Part shown: positions 26,176 through 35,547 of the stretch, one piece after another | Position numbering within the stretch: position 1 is the first letter of the stretch | How the letters are laid out: each line of letters starts with the position of its first letter | Assembly: GCA_021732565.1 (NCBI GenBank) | Contig: JAKFUT010000060.1 | Coordinates: 1 to 43,618 of the forward strand | Reading direction: 5' to 3' | Length of the DNA stretch: 43,618 nucleotides | From: Candidatus Obscuribacterales bacterium | GTDB lineage: Bacteria; Cyanobacteriota; Vampirovibrionia; Obscuribacterales; Obscuribacteraceae | Program-made: the position numbers and the translations under genes | Notes under the pieces: model-generated | Told to the model about the DNA's origin: nothing | The model's database searches: none | The model's input: the letters and a program-made list of their open reading frames with translations, nothing else

Positions 26176-28053
26176 TTATCGGCTTGATTTTAATCCGGTC
26201 AGTTTTCCCGTGCTCAATGGCGATCGGCTCGAAGGAAGGCGGACAAGGAACGTGCTACCAACACCTTCAGTGCTCTCAACACCGATGGTGCCATCATGGT
26301 CTTCGACAATCACTTTGCAGATTGCCAGCCCCAATCCAAAGCCGCCCTTTCGGCTCCTGTCTTCAATTCGTACCTGGCGAAAGCGGTCGAAAATGAGATC
26401 GCGATGACTCTCAGGTATACCCGTTCCCTGGTCTGCAAATTTGATGTCCACCCAGTCTTCACTCTCTAGCGCTATGATCCGTACTATGCTGCCTGCGGGT
26501 GAAAACTTAATTGCATTCGATAGCAAGTTTGTGAAAACCTGGATCATCCTGGTTTCATCGACCAGAACCTTTATTCGGGCGGTGTCTTGGACCTCAATGC
26601 CGATCTCATTATTCTCAGCGAGCATGGCGACTGCGTCAATGGCGTGTTCAATAATCATCGTCAGCTCCACTATCTCGGGTTCGATTTCGAGTCTGCCGGC
26701 CTCAAGCTTCTCTAACTCAAGCAAATCGTCAATCAGCGTGATAACTTTGTTACAGTTGCGAAAGCTTCCTTCCAACCGTGCAAGACCTCCCTCTGACACG
26801 GATCCGTAGGTTTCGGTCGCCAAAAGCTTCAACGACAATTTTATTGATGTGAGTGGTGTGCGCAAGTCGTGGCTTATCATGGCGACAAACTCCTGTTTTA
26901 GTCGTTCCACTGCAAGCCTTTCAGTTACATCTTGAACGTGCGCGAGGAAACCATGCCGGTCCAACTGGTGAAATTCAGTGACAGTTAAGTCAATGGGAAA
27001 TTCGGCGCCCGTACTCCTCTTCCCTTTCAGCTGCCTTGTTTTAGTCTGGGTGCCGACCAGCATTTCCTGCAATTGTCCAGACAGAATTTCAGTGGCATAC
27101 AAGAGTTCGATAAAGCGCTTACCGGATAACTCTTGCGAACATCTGCCAAACATCAATTCCGCCCGTGGATTTACAGATTCGATTCCCCACTGGTCATTCA
27201 GCGTAATCAACCCCATTGGCATCTGTTCTATAACGGAGCGCAGGCGACTTTCACTGCTTCTTAGCTTGTGCGCAGCATTGGTGATGGTCTTGGCCATTTC
27301 ATGAAAAGTTCGGTCGACATGCGCAATCTCATCTGCACCACCAAGATATGGATTGAGCGGCATCCCCGATTGCAGGCGATGTGCATTGTCGAGGAGAACC
27401 TGTAATCGTTGCATCATCGTAATCTTGAAGAAATGAACCAGAACGAAGGCGAGGATCACGCTCGATACGAGTCCAAGCCATAGCGCAAGCATCATCCGAT
27501 GTTGGACTTTCTGTTGGACAAGAGGTGACGCATTTGCAATTTCCACGTAATCGTCATTGAGAAAATTAAAACGTCCATGCTCACTAATTGGACCGATTAG
27601 TGAGCGCAGTTCGGCCATTTTGTTCATCGCTTGCGACCGATCTCCATTACCGAGGAGCTTCTTATACTTCCGCCAATGGTCCAGAGCCACATCAATGGAG
27701 CGTTCGATTTCTTTCAACGAATTCATGGATCGGGGATGATCTGCCACCATTGCGAAAAGCAGTGACTCCTCATGACGAATGGCAGTCACCTCCTGATCCA
27801 GGTTGTCTATGTTCGGTTCTCGGTCAAAGCGGCTGGCGGTTCGAAGAACGGTGTTAATCAACAGCTGACAATGGGCAAGCACTTGCCTTGCGTTGGCCTC
27901 ACGCTTGGTCTCAGCCCTTGACTGGGCCAGCAGTATGGCAAGCGTACTAACAAGCAGCACCTCGAAAATGACAGGCGCAAGTACAAGTATTAAAGCCCGA
28001 TGAGATAGTTTCAAATTATCCTCCGGGAACTTCCGCTCTGCACTGCCCAACAT
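26176..28053 (-). CDS. Membrane sensor histidine kinase with HAMP and PAS (kinase 1)
   Basis: The protein is 625 aa. Transmembrane helix 1 (about 20-43) and helix 2 (about 187-209) frame an extracytoplasmic helical sensor of about 140 aa that resembles CHASE3-type four-helix bundles. HAMP follows (210-262), then PAS (about 268-385, ending AHVQDVTER), HisKA with His395 ([13 protein letters not shown]), and HATPase_c with the N box ([11 protein letters not shown]), G1 box (DQGTGIP) and G2 (FGLGLAICK). All catalytic motifs are intact. It lies 48 bp downstream of kinase 2 on the same strand and the two are clearly paralogous over the whole length, so they form a tandem duplication and probably an operon. 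No strong ribosome binding site precedes the ATG. It probably phosphorylates the regulator at 25446. Confidence 0.92.
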   Translation of the reverse strand: MLGSAERKFPEDNLKLSHRALILVLAPVIFEVLLVSTLAILLAQSRAETKREANARQVLAHCQLLINTVLRTASRFDREPNIDNLDQEVTAIRHEESLLFAMVADHPRSMNSLKEIERSIDVALDHWRKYKKLLGNGDRSQAMNKMAELRSLIGPISEHGRFNFLNDDYVEIANASPLVQQKVQHRMMLALWLGLVSSVILAFVLVHFFKITMMQRLQVLLDNAHRLQSGMPLNPYLGGADEIAHVDRTFHEMAKTITNAAHKLRSSESRLRSVIEQMPMGLITLNDQWGIESVNPRAELMFGRCSQELSGKRFIELLYATEILSGQLQEMLVGTQTKTRQLKGKRSTGAEFPIDLTVTEFHQLDRHGFLAHVQDVTERLAVERLKQEFVAMISHDLRTPLTSIKLSLKLLATETYGSVSEGGLARLEGSFRNCNKVITLIDDLLELEKLEAGRLEIEPEIVELTMIIEHAIDAVAMLAENNEIGIEVQDTARIKVLVDETRMIQVFTNLLSNAIKFSPAGSIVRIIALESEDWVDIKFADQGTGIPESHRDLIFDRFRQVRIEDRSRKGGFGLGLAICKVIVEDHDGTIGVESTEGVGSTFLVRLPSSRSPLSTGKLTGLKSSR

Positions 28054-28101
28054 GCAATCGTGGACCCGATAGTGAGAAGTACTGGTCGTCGCTCATTATC
28101 A

Positions 28102-29943
28102 TTAGCTGCCTGCAGATTGTTTGCGGGGAATACGGACCAGGAAAGTACTGCCTATTCCTTCTTCACTCTCAACGTCAATTGCGCCACCATGCTCAGCAAG
28201 AATGAGTTTGCAGATTGCCAAACCTAGCCCGAATCCTCTGTCGCGAGACGAGTCTTCAACTTGGCGAAAGTAATCAAAGATGAGTTCATGGTGAGAGTGG
28301 GGGATGCCTTGTCCCTGGTCGATGAATTCAATCTCTACCCATTCTTCGGTCTCGTGTGCCTTTACTTGCACCGTGCTCATTGGCGGCGAAAACTTGATGG
28401 CATTCGACAGCAGATTGGTGAAAACTTGTAGCAACCTCGTTTCATCAACAAGGACCTGTATTGTGATATCGTCCACATCAATGGTAACTCGACTCTCGCG
28501 GGCGACCATGGCAACTGACTCTGCTGCCAGCTGAATGACGTGGACCAGGTCCACCAATCTTTTCTCCCATACGATTTTGCCAGATTCAAGGTTTTCCAAT
28601 TCAAGCAAGTTGTTGATTAAGCCCATCAGATTAGTGCAGCTACGCTCATCTGCCAGCAGTCGTTGCACTCCCTCGTCGCTTAGCGAACCATATGCTCCAA
28701 AAGCGAAGAGCTCCAAAGTTAGTTTGATAGATGCCAGCGGTGTGCGTACATCGTGTGAAATCATCGCGACAAACTCTCGTTTCAACCGTTCGACTTCATG
28801 GCGTTCTGTGACATCTTGCACGTGTGCGAGATAGCCGCGATGATCATCCCGGGTGAAGTCGGTGATCGTTAACTCGATGGGAAGCTCTTCTCCGGAAACT
28901 CTCTTGCATTTCATTAGCCTGGTCTTTTCGCTGGCTCTATTCATGATTTCCAGAGATGACTCAATATTGCCAGCATCCTCACTCAAGAGTTTGCCGAAGG
29001 GTTTACCACAGAGGTCTTCCGAGCGACTTGCAAAGATAGCGTTAGCTTGTGGGTTTACGGTCTCGATCGTGGCCTCATCTGTCAACGTGATTAATCCCGT
29101 TGGCATTTGTTCGATCACTGAACGTAAACGACTTTCGCTCGACATAAGCTCGTCTGTTGATTTGGTTATAGCTTCGGCCAGGAGGTGGAAAGTCTTATCG
29201 AGATCAGTAATCTCGTCAGCGCCAGTAAGACAAGGTCGGAGCGGCTTGCCGGTTTGTAAGCGAAGAATGTTATCCACAAGCGTGTCAAGACGGACCACTG
29301 TAGTGGCATGGAAAAAACGAGCCAGCCAAAGTGCCAGCAATACGCTCAAGATCATTCCTCCAATGAGCTCAAACGTCATCAGATCTTGTACTCTCTCCTG
29401 AGCAAGAGGCGATACTTTGGCAATTCTGTCGTAATGTTCTACAACTGTAGCCGAACGTTCCACAAGCAAAGGTAGTATCGTTTGCAACTTGGCTAAATTG
29501 TTCAGCGCCGCCAATTGTTGTCCACTTTCATTCAGCCTGCGGAACTCTTGCAGTTGTTCAAGCGCTCCGTTAAGAGACACTTTGAACTCTTTCAGATTCC
29601 GCAGTACAAGCGGATTGTTCTCAACGAGGCGTTCCAGTATTGTGTATTCCGTGTTTATGCCATTGAGAGTCTTTTCGTAGCGCTTCAGATACTTCTCGTG
29701 GAACCCGCCCAGTTCATATTTGGTGATGAAAACCCCGGTCAGAAGCAGGTGGGTCGTCATAAACTGATGGTGTTTAAGAATTGTCCGTGCTTCTCGTTCG
29801 CGCTTGGTTTCAGCTTGAGATTGAACTAGCAACCCGGCAAATGTAGCGACAAACAGCACTTCAAAGATGATTGGGACCAGCACAAGGACCAATGCTTTGT
29901 GGCCTAGTTTCAGGTCAGCGTTCTGCAGAACTTCGAAACGCAT
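28102..29943 (-). CDS. Membrane sensor histidine kinase with HAMP and PAS (kinase 2)
   Basis: 613 aa if started at 29943 (MRFEVLQNADLKL), which aligns with the start of kinase 1; the frame is open back to an ATG at 30132, but the extra 63 residues are unlike a kinase N-terminus. The architecture is the same as kinase 1: membrane helix (about 17-40), extracytoplasmic helical sensor, second membrane helix, HAMP, PAS ending AHVQDVTER, HisKA with His397 (AMISHDVRTPLAS), and HATPase_c with [18 protein letters not shown] and FGLGLAICK. The sensor parts of the two kinases differ far more than the catalytic parts, so they may sense different inputs. It is first in a two-kinase unit and divergent from the regulator at 30931, its likely partner. 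Confidence 0.9.
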   Translation of the reverse strand: MRFEVLQNADLKLGHKALVLVLVPIIFEVLFVATFAGLLVQSQAETKREREARTILKHHQFMTTHLLLTGVFITKYELGGFHEKYLKRYEKTLNGINTEYTILERLVENNPLVLRNLKEFKVSLNGALEQLQEFRRLNESGQQLAALNNLAKLQTILPLLVERSATVVEHYDRIAKVSPLAQERVQDLMTFELIGGMILSVLLALWLARFFHATTVVRLDTLVDNILRLQTGKPLRPCLTGADEITDLDKTFHLLAEAITKSTDELMSSESRLRSVIEQMPTGLITLTDEATIETVNPQANAIFASRSEDLCGKPFGKLLSEDAGNIESSLEIMNRASEKTRLMKCKRVSGEELPIELTITDFTRDDHRGYLAHVQDVTERHEVERLKREFVAMISHDVRTPLASIKLTLELFAFGAYGSLSDEGVQRLLADERSCTNLMGLINNLLELENLESGKIVWEKRLVDLVHVIQLAAESVAMVARESRVTIDVDDITIQVLVDETRLLQVFTNLLSNAIKFSPPMSTVQVKAHETEEWVEIEFIDQGQGIPHSHHELIFDYFRQVEDSSRDRGFGLGLAICKLILAEHGGAIDVESEEGIGSTFLVRIPRKQSAGS

Positions 29944-30150
29944 CTGCCTAATTGTCGTAGAATCGGAACGGACTGGTCTTAGTATACCCGATCCGTTGAT
30001 TGGTGCCGAGGACGTCTGCCGCAAACGCGTCCTGCTTAAAGGCAATCGGTAAGCAAGTGCATTCTCAGTTGATCTTGTTGGGAGCACCATCAGCCGCACA
30101 TCCAAAGGGAAGGTGGAGTCTTTACACGGCATCTAGCGATGATGTGCGGC

Positions 30151-30318
30151 TTAGCTTTCCTCGGGGAAATAAGGGGCTGCTTCCTGTTCCGGTTCACAGG
30201 CAATTTCTGTTTCTTCAATCTTTGCTCGGTACCATTCGCGGGCCTGGCGGACTAACTCAGTCGGTAGCCTCTGAAATGCTCGTTGATCATCCAAGCAGCC
30301 GGCTTGAAAGTTGTTCAC
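30151..30318 (-). CDS. Possible 55-aa acidic small protein
   Basis: A GTG-started frame of 55 codons (VNNFQAGCLDDQRAF to the end PYFPEES), with AGGAG 11 nt upstream. The composition is protein-like, with a helical Arg/Glu segment (VRQAREWYRAKIEETEI) and an acidic tail. It lies about 210 bases upstream of kinase 2 on the same strand and could be the first gene of that unit. No family is recognised. A chance frame remains possible because the start is GTG and the spacing is long. Confidence 0.4.
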   Translation of the reverse strand: MNNFQAGCLDDQRAFQRLPTELVRQAREWYRAKIEETEIACEPEQEAAPYFPEES

Positions 30319-30930
30319 GTTATCTCATTCTCCTCATCCATGGTTTCCGCCTGTCTAGAACTCTACACCACTAGTTATGGCCATTTCGTGGAACGGCCGC
30401 CGCGCTGATCTGGTTGCCCGCTAGCTATCACATATCGCATCGCATCTGCCCGTGGACCCATAACTACTCTAACCGCAAGGTCTTTGACGACCATAAAACA
30501 TTTACCCTGATCGATTTCACTTCTTCTGAAATTCCTTCATCTCTACTGTTAATTCCGCGGAGCGCACCGGCGATCAGGTTTCTGAAATCCATATAGGGAA
30601 ATGAATAGTGCGGTTCGTCTGCAAGGATATTGCATCAATACATCTTCAGGGAAAATGCATAACGTCCCCATTTACCCGGCTCGCTTCTTACAAGTGACCA
30701 CCACCACCCTCGTGCAGCAATTCTCTCTGGAATATCTTGCTGGATCGACTCTCTGGTGTCTGCTTCTAACAGATGTTTCGAGCGTTTTCATTCCACCTTT
30801 TTTAGTGATTTGAAACTCGCCGGCCACAGACCAAAAAAGACAATTTGTTCTGTCCAGTGTAATGCTTACCGGGCCGCCGCCGTTTATGGCATTATGTAGT
30901 GGGGAACAAAAGCCGAAGAGGGATTTGGCT
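30319..30930. other. Non-coding stretch before response regulator 2
   Basis: About 610 bases. No frame on either strand carries a ribosome binding site with protein-like content. It presumably holds the promoter of the regulator at 30931 and, on the other strand, of the kinase unit. The string ACAATTTGTTCTGT near 30840 is a weak inverted repeat. Nothing else was recognised. Confidence 0.45.
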
Positions 30931-31599
30931 ATGGTCAAGATACTGATTGCTGAAGATGATGTGGCGCTAGCTGGAATGGTTCGGGACTACTTGACCGCCA
31001 GGAATTACATTGTGGAGCATTTGACGACCGGGGCGGACGCACTGGAGTGGTTGGTCAATAACAGCTACGCGGTGGCAATAATAGATTGGGAATTGCCTAA
31101 GCTGAGCGGGATCGAGATTTGTAGACAATATCGCGACAAAAACGGAACAACTCCCATTTTGATGCTCACTGGGCGAGAGGGAACTAACAATATAGTTAAC
31201 GGGCTGGAATCCGGTGCGGATGATTATCTGTGCAAGCCGTTTCAGTTGCCTATTCTTCTGGCCAGGCTTCGTGCCTTGATCCGTCGCTCGGGCACAATTA
31301 CGGATCAGATATTAAGGGCCGGCGCCATTGAACTTGATGCGGAAAACGGTCAGGTTCTCAAGGAAGGGGAGGAAATTGTGCTCCTGCGTAAGGAGTTTGC
31401 AGTGCTCGAGTTTTTTATGCGCAATCCTGGAAGAATATATAGCGCTGATGCGCTTCTTAACCATATCTGGCCTACTGACACTGAAACAACCATAGAAACG
31501 CTCCGAAGCCATATCACCCGGCTCAGGGCAAAGCTCACCGCCGCGGGGGAGTCCACTCTAATCAAGACTGTGTACGGGATGGGCTACAAGCTGGAATAG
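30931..31599 (+). CDS. Response regulator, OmpR/PhoB family (second copy)
   Basis: The protein is 222 aa from the ATG at 30931, which follows AGAGGGA; a longer frame to 30862 has no such site and a non-receiver N-terminus. The receiver domain has Glu8/Asp9/Asp10, Asp52 (AIIDWELPK), the Thr of LMLTGRE and the Lys of YLCKPFQ. The winged helix ends TLRSHITRLRAKL and GMGYKLE. It shares the WELP text after the phospho-acceptor and the overall length with the regulator at 25446, so they are paralogues. It is divergent from kinase 2 at a distance of about 1 kb. Regulated genes are unknown. Confidence 0.93.
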   Translation: MVKILIAEDDVALAGMVRDYLTARNYIVEHLTTGADALEWLVNNSYAVAIIDWELPKLSGIEICRQYRDKNGTTPILMLTGREGTNNIVNGLESGADDYLCKPFQLPILLARLRALIRRSGTITDQILRAGAIELDAENGQVLKEGEEIVLLRKEFAVLEFFMRNPGRIYSADALLNHIWPTDTETTIETLRSHITRLRAKLTAAGESTLIKTVYGMGYKLE

Positions 31600-31742
31600 C
31601 TCGACTCTCTACCTCGACCGGAGCGCGCAATATGCTTCGATCGCGCCTATGTGGGCAATCTAAATTCGTCTAACCGAACGAGAAATCCGCGAACTTTGGC
31701 GCGTACCCTGACTAACTGTGGGTTCGTTACGAAGGCAGGAAT

Positions 31743-32201
31743 ATGGAAGGAACAAACGATGATAGAGTCCTCGAGCAAAGTAACGCGAGGGAGTTGAACA
31801 GTGGAGCCGACTTTCAAGCGTTTGGCGTCCTGGATTTATGGAAGGAAAAGGGCGCCTCGCCTTCGACTCAAACGCAGGAGGCGTCCGTACTTCGTTCTTC
31901 TTCTTCTTCTTCTTCTTCTTCTTCTGGCGGTAGCGTGTTGCCACAGATAGAATGGTCTGACTCGGGGGACAACAAAAACAGGGACTCACAAGACCGGGGA
32001 ACTGAGCAACGACAGCCAGTTGAAACAGATGTGCGAGCCGAAGTCGGTAAGATGCTGTCGAGAGCTGCAGCGGCCGTAGCGGAAGTGGTCAAAGTTGCCG
32101 TGGTCAAAGGTTCCCTTCAACACCCGGATGAGAGTCGTGAGACGCGAGAGGCAGGGGGGGCGAGCGCGGCCAGGCGCTCCCCACATTTATTTGGTGACTG
32201 A
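31743..32201 (+). CDS. Low-complexity protein with polyserine tract
   Basis: The protein is 152 aa, with AAGGCAGGA before the ATG. There is no signal peptide. Residues 1-50 are polar (ELNSGADFQAFGVLDLWKEK), then ten consecutive Ser encoded by a TCT microsatellite, a Gly-Gly turn, an acidic/Gln/Arg segment, and an Ala/Val-rich helix (about 103-122, MLSRAAAAVAEVVKVAVV) that could be amphipathic or membrane-associated. A run of seven G at 32154-32160 lies near the 3' end, and the residues after it look random, so the true C-terminus may differ. No family is recognised. It starts with the polar disordered segment common to several proteins of this window. Confidence 0.6.
   Translation: MEGTNDDRVLEQSNARELNSGADFQAFGVLDLWKEKGASPSTQTQEASVLRSSSSSSSSSSGGSVLPQIEWSDSGDNKNRDSQDRGTEQRQPVETDVRAEVGKMLSRAAAAVAEVVKVAVVKGSLQHPDESRETREAGGASAARRSPHLFGD
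31895..31925 (+). repeat. Trinucleotide microsatellite (TTC)10
   Basis: 31 bases of uninterrupted TTC repeat, read as TCT codons for ten Ser. Long pure trinucleotide runs are rare in bacteria. Length changes would alter the polyserine linker without shifting the frame. Confidence 0.95.
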
Positions 32202-32398
32202 CAGTAGAGCAGGAATGTATATATCCAGGAACGCTGAAGCACAAAGACTATTTCCAGGAATCAACACGTCCCTGGTCCTGAGTTCAGGTCCGGATTGCTG
32301 CAATGGATTTCGTCCGGAATTTATCACCGCAGCAAATCGCTGTTCAATGCCGGCCGTTTTCCATTCTCCTGACACTCTCAGCTAATTCACAGCCCCTG

Positions 32399-32818
32399 CT
32401 AGTCAAGGTGCAACAGAGCCTCGTTACTCAGTAGGAACCTTATTTCCATCAGGCACGGGATCGCCAACAGCAATGCGATCCATCGCAGACCGACCGGTCG
32501 AGACGCCTCACTCCCGGCCGACAAGAGAAACCAGATTACCAGTGGCACTGTAATTGCAAGGAACGTTCCGGTTGATATATGACAACATCGTCTTAACCGC
32601 TTCCAGGCATCGCCGCTGACAGGAGAGATTCGTTTGTCTTTGGAAGACCTATCGATCAGCTGTCGCTGGTCCGCGTCCAGCAGCATTGAGGGGCCTAACG
32701 AGATGGATGAAGTCTCAGTTAGCTGCGCTCGTCTCAATCTAGCCACGTACCATGCACCGAGCCGACGATAATTTTCGGAATCAACGGTATCAAATGCGGT
32801 AGTAGTGGTATCAGTCAT
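32399..32818 (-). CDS. Small inner-membrane protein with two helices
   Basis: The protein is 139 aa. The N-terminal 75 residues are polar and cytoplasmic in character, followed by two hydrophobic helices (FLAITVPLVIWFLLSAG and WIALLLAIPCLMEIRFLL) separated by a short polar loop. There is no clear ribosome binding site. It is divergent from histidine kinase 3, with 34 bp between start codons, so expression of the two is probably linked. The function is unknown; a small membrane partner of the kinase is a guess. Confidence 0.65.
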   Translation of the reverse strand: MTDTTTTAFDTVDSENYRRLGAWYVARLRRAQLTETSSISLGPSMLLDADQRQLIDRSSKDKRISPVSGDAWKRLRRCCHISTGTFLAITVPLVIWFLLSAGSEASRPVGLRWIALLLAIPCLMEIRFLLSNEALLHLD

Positions 32819-32852
32819 ACAATGTCACCGGCTGTTGCTTCTATAATAAAGT

Positions 32853-34214
32853 TTGACCCGTAAGCAGGCTGATCGAATCGTGTCCTTGTCTCCTCGTTTA
32901 ATTCAATTGCTCGCCCTGTTGCGCCTACTTTTAACACTGGTGGGGTTGTTATACGTGGCAGGGGAGCTGCCAATTTCAGCGGACGCAGTGATCATTCAAA
33001 ATGTTGCGTTCGGGCTGATCGTTGTCAACGTGTGGTCTTACTGTCTCGAGAAACAAATTTTACTGCAACATCTGGTACTTCCCTCGCTTATTCTTGACGA
33101 TTTTGACAAGGATGAAGGCATTGCATTGCCACCGGTCAATGGTCTGACAAATACTGTTGCAAGACTCCGCTCAACATTGATTGAGGCACGCATCGGCGAG
33201 CAACTCATCGTCGATTATGCTGTTGATGTCGTGTTGTGTGTGGATGAATCTCTTACAGTGCTCGAGTGTAATTTTTCCTGTCTCAAATACTGGCACTTAG
33301 GTAGGAGCGAAATTATCGGAAAATCGATCCTGGAGCTGGTGTCATCCGAGTACGTTGCCCCCGTAAGGGACGCTTTTGCCAGGGCACGTTTGAGCAATAT
33401 GCGACAACTGTGCGAAGTGTGCGTGCTTGGCAGCGAAGATCATCGCTCTTTTGCGGATGTACAAATAGAGTGGTCTTTCAATAACTTGCTCTTCTATTGC
33501 CAATGCCGAGACATAACCAAAGACAAGTTACTGGAGTTGTATAAACGTGAATATGTGGCAATGATTAGTCATGATTTGCGGAGTCCACTAACATCCATTG
33601 ACGCTTTCCTTACTATCCTTGGGGATAATACTTACGGAGTGCTCACGGATCGTGGAAAGTCAGCATTAAGAGTGACGCGCTGCGAGGGTGAGCGATTATT
33701 GAGGTTAACGGCTGAACTGCTTGATTTGTCAAAACTCGAGTCAGGCACTATCGTTTTGAACCCTGAATGCCATCAGATTGCGGCATTAATTGAACGAGCG
33801 TTGAACACAGTGATTGCCGCCGCCGACGAAAAAAACATAGCGCTTACTGCCAAGAGCGTTGACGTCGACATAATTGTAGATGGCGATCGTGTGGTGCAGA
33901 TATTAGTCAATTTTTTGTCTAACGCCATCAAGTTTTCTGCCACCCATACCACTGTTAGCATAGACGCCGAACTGCATGGCCGCAAACTCACTTTTAACGT
34001 GCATGACCAGGGGCGTGGCATTCCACCTGAATTACAAGGTGAGATCTTTGGGCGCTTCAAACAGTCGCGGAACGAAGATGCCCAACACGGAACAGGTCTT
34101 GGTTTGGCGATCTGTAAATTACTATCCAATGCACTGGGAGGCTGCGTGGGTGTAAGCAGTATTCCGGGGAAAGGAAGTACCTTTTGGCTCAGCATTCCTG
34201 TTGCCGAGCAATGA
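32853..34214 (+). CDS. PAS sensor histidine kinase (kinase 3)
   Basis: 453 aa from TTG 32853; GTG 32880 is an alternative, and neither has a strong ribosome binding site. Two hydrophobic helices lie at about 17-38 and 46-66 with almost no loop, so sensing is probably in the membrane or cytoplasm. A PAS domain (about 110-225) ends CRDITKDKL. HisKA has His240 ([13 protein letters not shown]) and HATPase_c has [18 protein letters not shown] and TGLGLAICK, all intact. No regulator gene adjoins, so it is an orphan kinase or pairs with one of the two upstream regulators. TATAAT (32842-32847) lies only a few bases before the TTG, so the transcript could be leaderless if that start is used. Confidence 0.9.
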   Translation: MTRKQADRIVSLSPRLIQLLALLRLLLTLVGLLYVAGELPISADAVIIQNVAFGLIVVNVWSYCLEKQILLQHLVLPSLILDDFDKDEGIALPPVNGLTNTVARLRSTLIEARIGEQLIVDYAVDVVLCVDESLTVLECNFSCLKYWHLGRSEIIGKSILELVSSEYVAPVRDAFARARLSNMRQLCEVCVLGSEDHRSFADVQIEWSFNNLLFYCQCRDITKDKLLELYKREYVAMISHDLRSPLTSIDAFLTILGDNTYGVLTDRGKSALRVTRCEGERLLRLTAELLDLSKLESGTIVLNPECHQIAALIERALNTVIAAADEKNIALTAKSVDVDIIVDGDRVVQILVNFLSNAIKFSATHTTVSIDAELHGRKLTFNVHDQGRGIPPELQGEIFGRFKQSRNEDAQHGTGLGLAICKLLSNALGGCVGVSSIPGKGSTFWLSIPVAEQ

Positions 34215-34250
34215 GTTGTAGCAGTTTGGACAGTGGCGTTCGTTCTTCCG

Positions 34251-34298
34251 CCAGTATGAGTTAGTCCAAGGATAACTAACCTTGGGCTAACTCACTGG
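34251..34298. terminator. Very stable hairpin between convergent genes
   Basis: CCAG-ta-TGAGTTAGTCCAAGG (34251-34271) pairs with CCTTGGGCTAACTCA-CTGG (34280-34298), 19 base pairs with one T-G pair and a two-base bulge; the loop is ATAACTAA. It sits 36 nt after kinase 3 and 66 nt beyond the end of the convergent gene. It probably works as a terminator for both strands even without strong T tracts. Confidence 0.6.
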
Positions 34299-34363
34299 AC
34301 TTTCATGAAGCGCCCCGAAAGTCGAGTAACTCATACACCCGAAGAGCATGGAGAACTAGCTCG

Positions 34364-34996
34364 TCACCTTGGTGGCATTCTCCTCGATGTAGGGGGGATT
34401 TGTGGTATCAGCTTCTTGACCAAAAGTTTTCCGAATAGTTCTCCTATTTCATTGTCGTCCCCACGTTCAGTCGTCGGGACTGTGTTCACCGACATTTTTA
34501 CGTCTCCATTAGGCGTTCTCAAACCGAAGGTTAGTCGCCCCTTGCCGGCCTCAACAATCGCAGTTGGTTGTTCTTCAAACGATACGGTGATGCCTGCATC
34601 GTTCAAATTCTTCTCCAAAGCACCGGCTATTCCTTTTAGCAATGACGGGTTCTCAGCGAAGCCATTAACCACCTTACTCAGTTTGTTGTAGTCGCCACCT
34701 ACCAGGGCTCGCTGAATATCCTTCAATGCTGTGCGTTCTATCTCTGAAAGCCCCGCAGCTGATTGGGCCAGTTTATCTAAGTATTTCGCACAGTCGGTCT
34801 GTTCGATGTCTTGTTTCTTGAGAGGGAAAAAACGAGTATCGCTGCTCGTTTTGTTATGCAAATCCAGGGCCTTGTTTTCTCGCGACAACGGATAAATCAC
34901 AGTTTCTTGAAGCAGTATAGTTGAGGTATTCGATAGATCCTCTTCTGCACAATCATTGTCGTTGCTTTCAAGATCGCTGGTTCTCAGGTCTTCCAT
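34364..34996 (-). CDS. Hypothetical protein with acidic leader
   Basis: The protein is 210 aa, with GAGGA 9 nt before the ATG. Residues 1-25 are strongly acidic (ESNDNDCAEEDLSN). Residues 60-135 are helical (KYLDKLAQSAAGLSEIE, YNKLSKVVNGFAE, IAGALEKNLNDAG), and 136-185 form strands (ITVSFEEQPTAIVEAGKG, LTFGLRTPNGDVKMSVNT), ending in a basic tail (TSRRMPPR). There is no signal peptide or membrane span. No family is recognised. The acidic leader resembles those of the neighbouring 333-aa and 284-aa proteins. Confidence 0.72.
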   Translation of the reverse strand: MEDLRTSDLESNDNDCAEEDLSNTSTILLQETVIYPLSRENKALDLHNKTSSDTRFFPLKKQDIEQTDCAKYLDKLAQSAAGLSEIERTALKDIQRALVGGDYNKLSKVVNGFAENPSLLKGIAGALEKNLNDAGITVSFEEQPTAIVEAGKGRLTFGLRTPNGDVKMSVNTVPTTERGDDNEIGELFGKLLVKKLIPQIPPTSRRMPPR

Positions 34997-35547
34997 TCTT
35001 TTGTCCTCGTTGTTATTAGTGTTTTGAATGTTGCAAACATCCTTTCGAAGTGGTGTCTGTTTAAGGTGTATCTATACACTGACACCTGTTGGGTTCTGCG
35101 TTGATATGCACCACATATAGTGTCGCAGTGATCTCCGCGAATGCCTCGATTATCACAAAGTTACTTTGCCGAGCTATTGCACTGCCCTCCGTGTAAATGC
35201 ATTTCACGCACAACCCCATTGAACTCTCCTTTGTCGATTTTCAATGGGGTTGTGCCGCGTAGTGCATCGTTGGTTATTCCAAATCGATCGCGAGTAGGTG
35301 TCGTTGAGGCGCCAACGTATCGTAGATCTTTGATCGAATGGGTGATAAACGCTGTTGCTGCCAGTCAGGGGTGCACCGACTCGTTCGGTTGCCTCGCTGT
35401 AACACCAGTTAGAAGGAGGCAGCGTAGCCCGTGAGGACGCTTCCGCGGCGTTTCTCGGTTTCTTCGAATTCGTAAGTAGCGCTACGAAGAAGTTTTCAAA
35501 GATTCGCAAAACAAACAAAGTTACGTTGATTCTCGCACTTTATATAT
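34997..35547. other. Intergenic region with a strong inverted repeat
   Basis: About 550 bases between two minus-strand genes. The main feature is the 16-bp perfect inverted repeat annotated at 35208-35255. Frames on both strands lack ribosome binding sites. The promoter of the 34364-34996 gene should lie within it. Confidence 0.45.
35208..35255. repeat. Perfect 16-bp inverted repeat
   Basis: GCACAACCCCATTGAA (35208-35223) and TTCAATGGGGTTGTGC (35240-35255) are exact reverse complements around a 16-base spacer. ATGCA (35198-35202) and TGCAT (35263-35267) add a possible outer stem. It is about 290 bases downstream of the gene ending at 35548 and lacks a T tract, so it is not a typical terminator. 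It may be a mobile-repeat scar, a regulator-binding site or a structured RNA. Confidence 0.6.

Noticed and set aside
29944..30132. 63-residue N-terminal extension of kinase 2
   Set aside because: The extension has no counterpart in the paralogous kinase and no ribosome binding site; it cannot be excluded entirely.
30862..30930. Extended N-terminus of the second response regulator
   Set aside because: Residues before MVKILIAEDD do not belong to a receiver domain, and AGAGGGA supports the start at 30931.
32095..32385. Plus-strand frame of 96 codons overlapping the polyserine gene
   Set aside because: No ribosome binding site and random-looking composition; kept only as the alternative frame after the G7 run.
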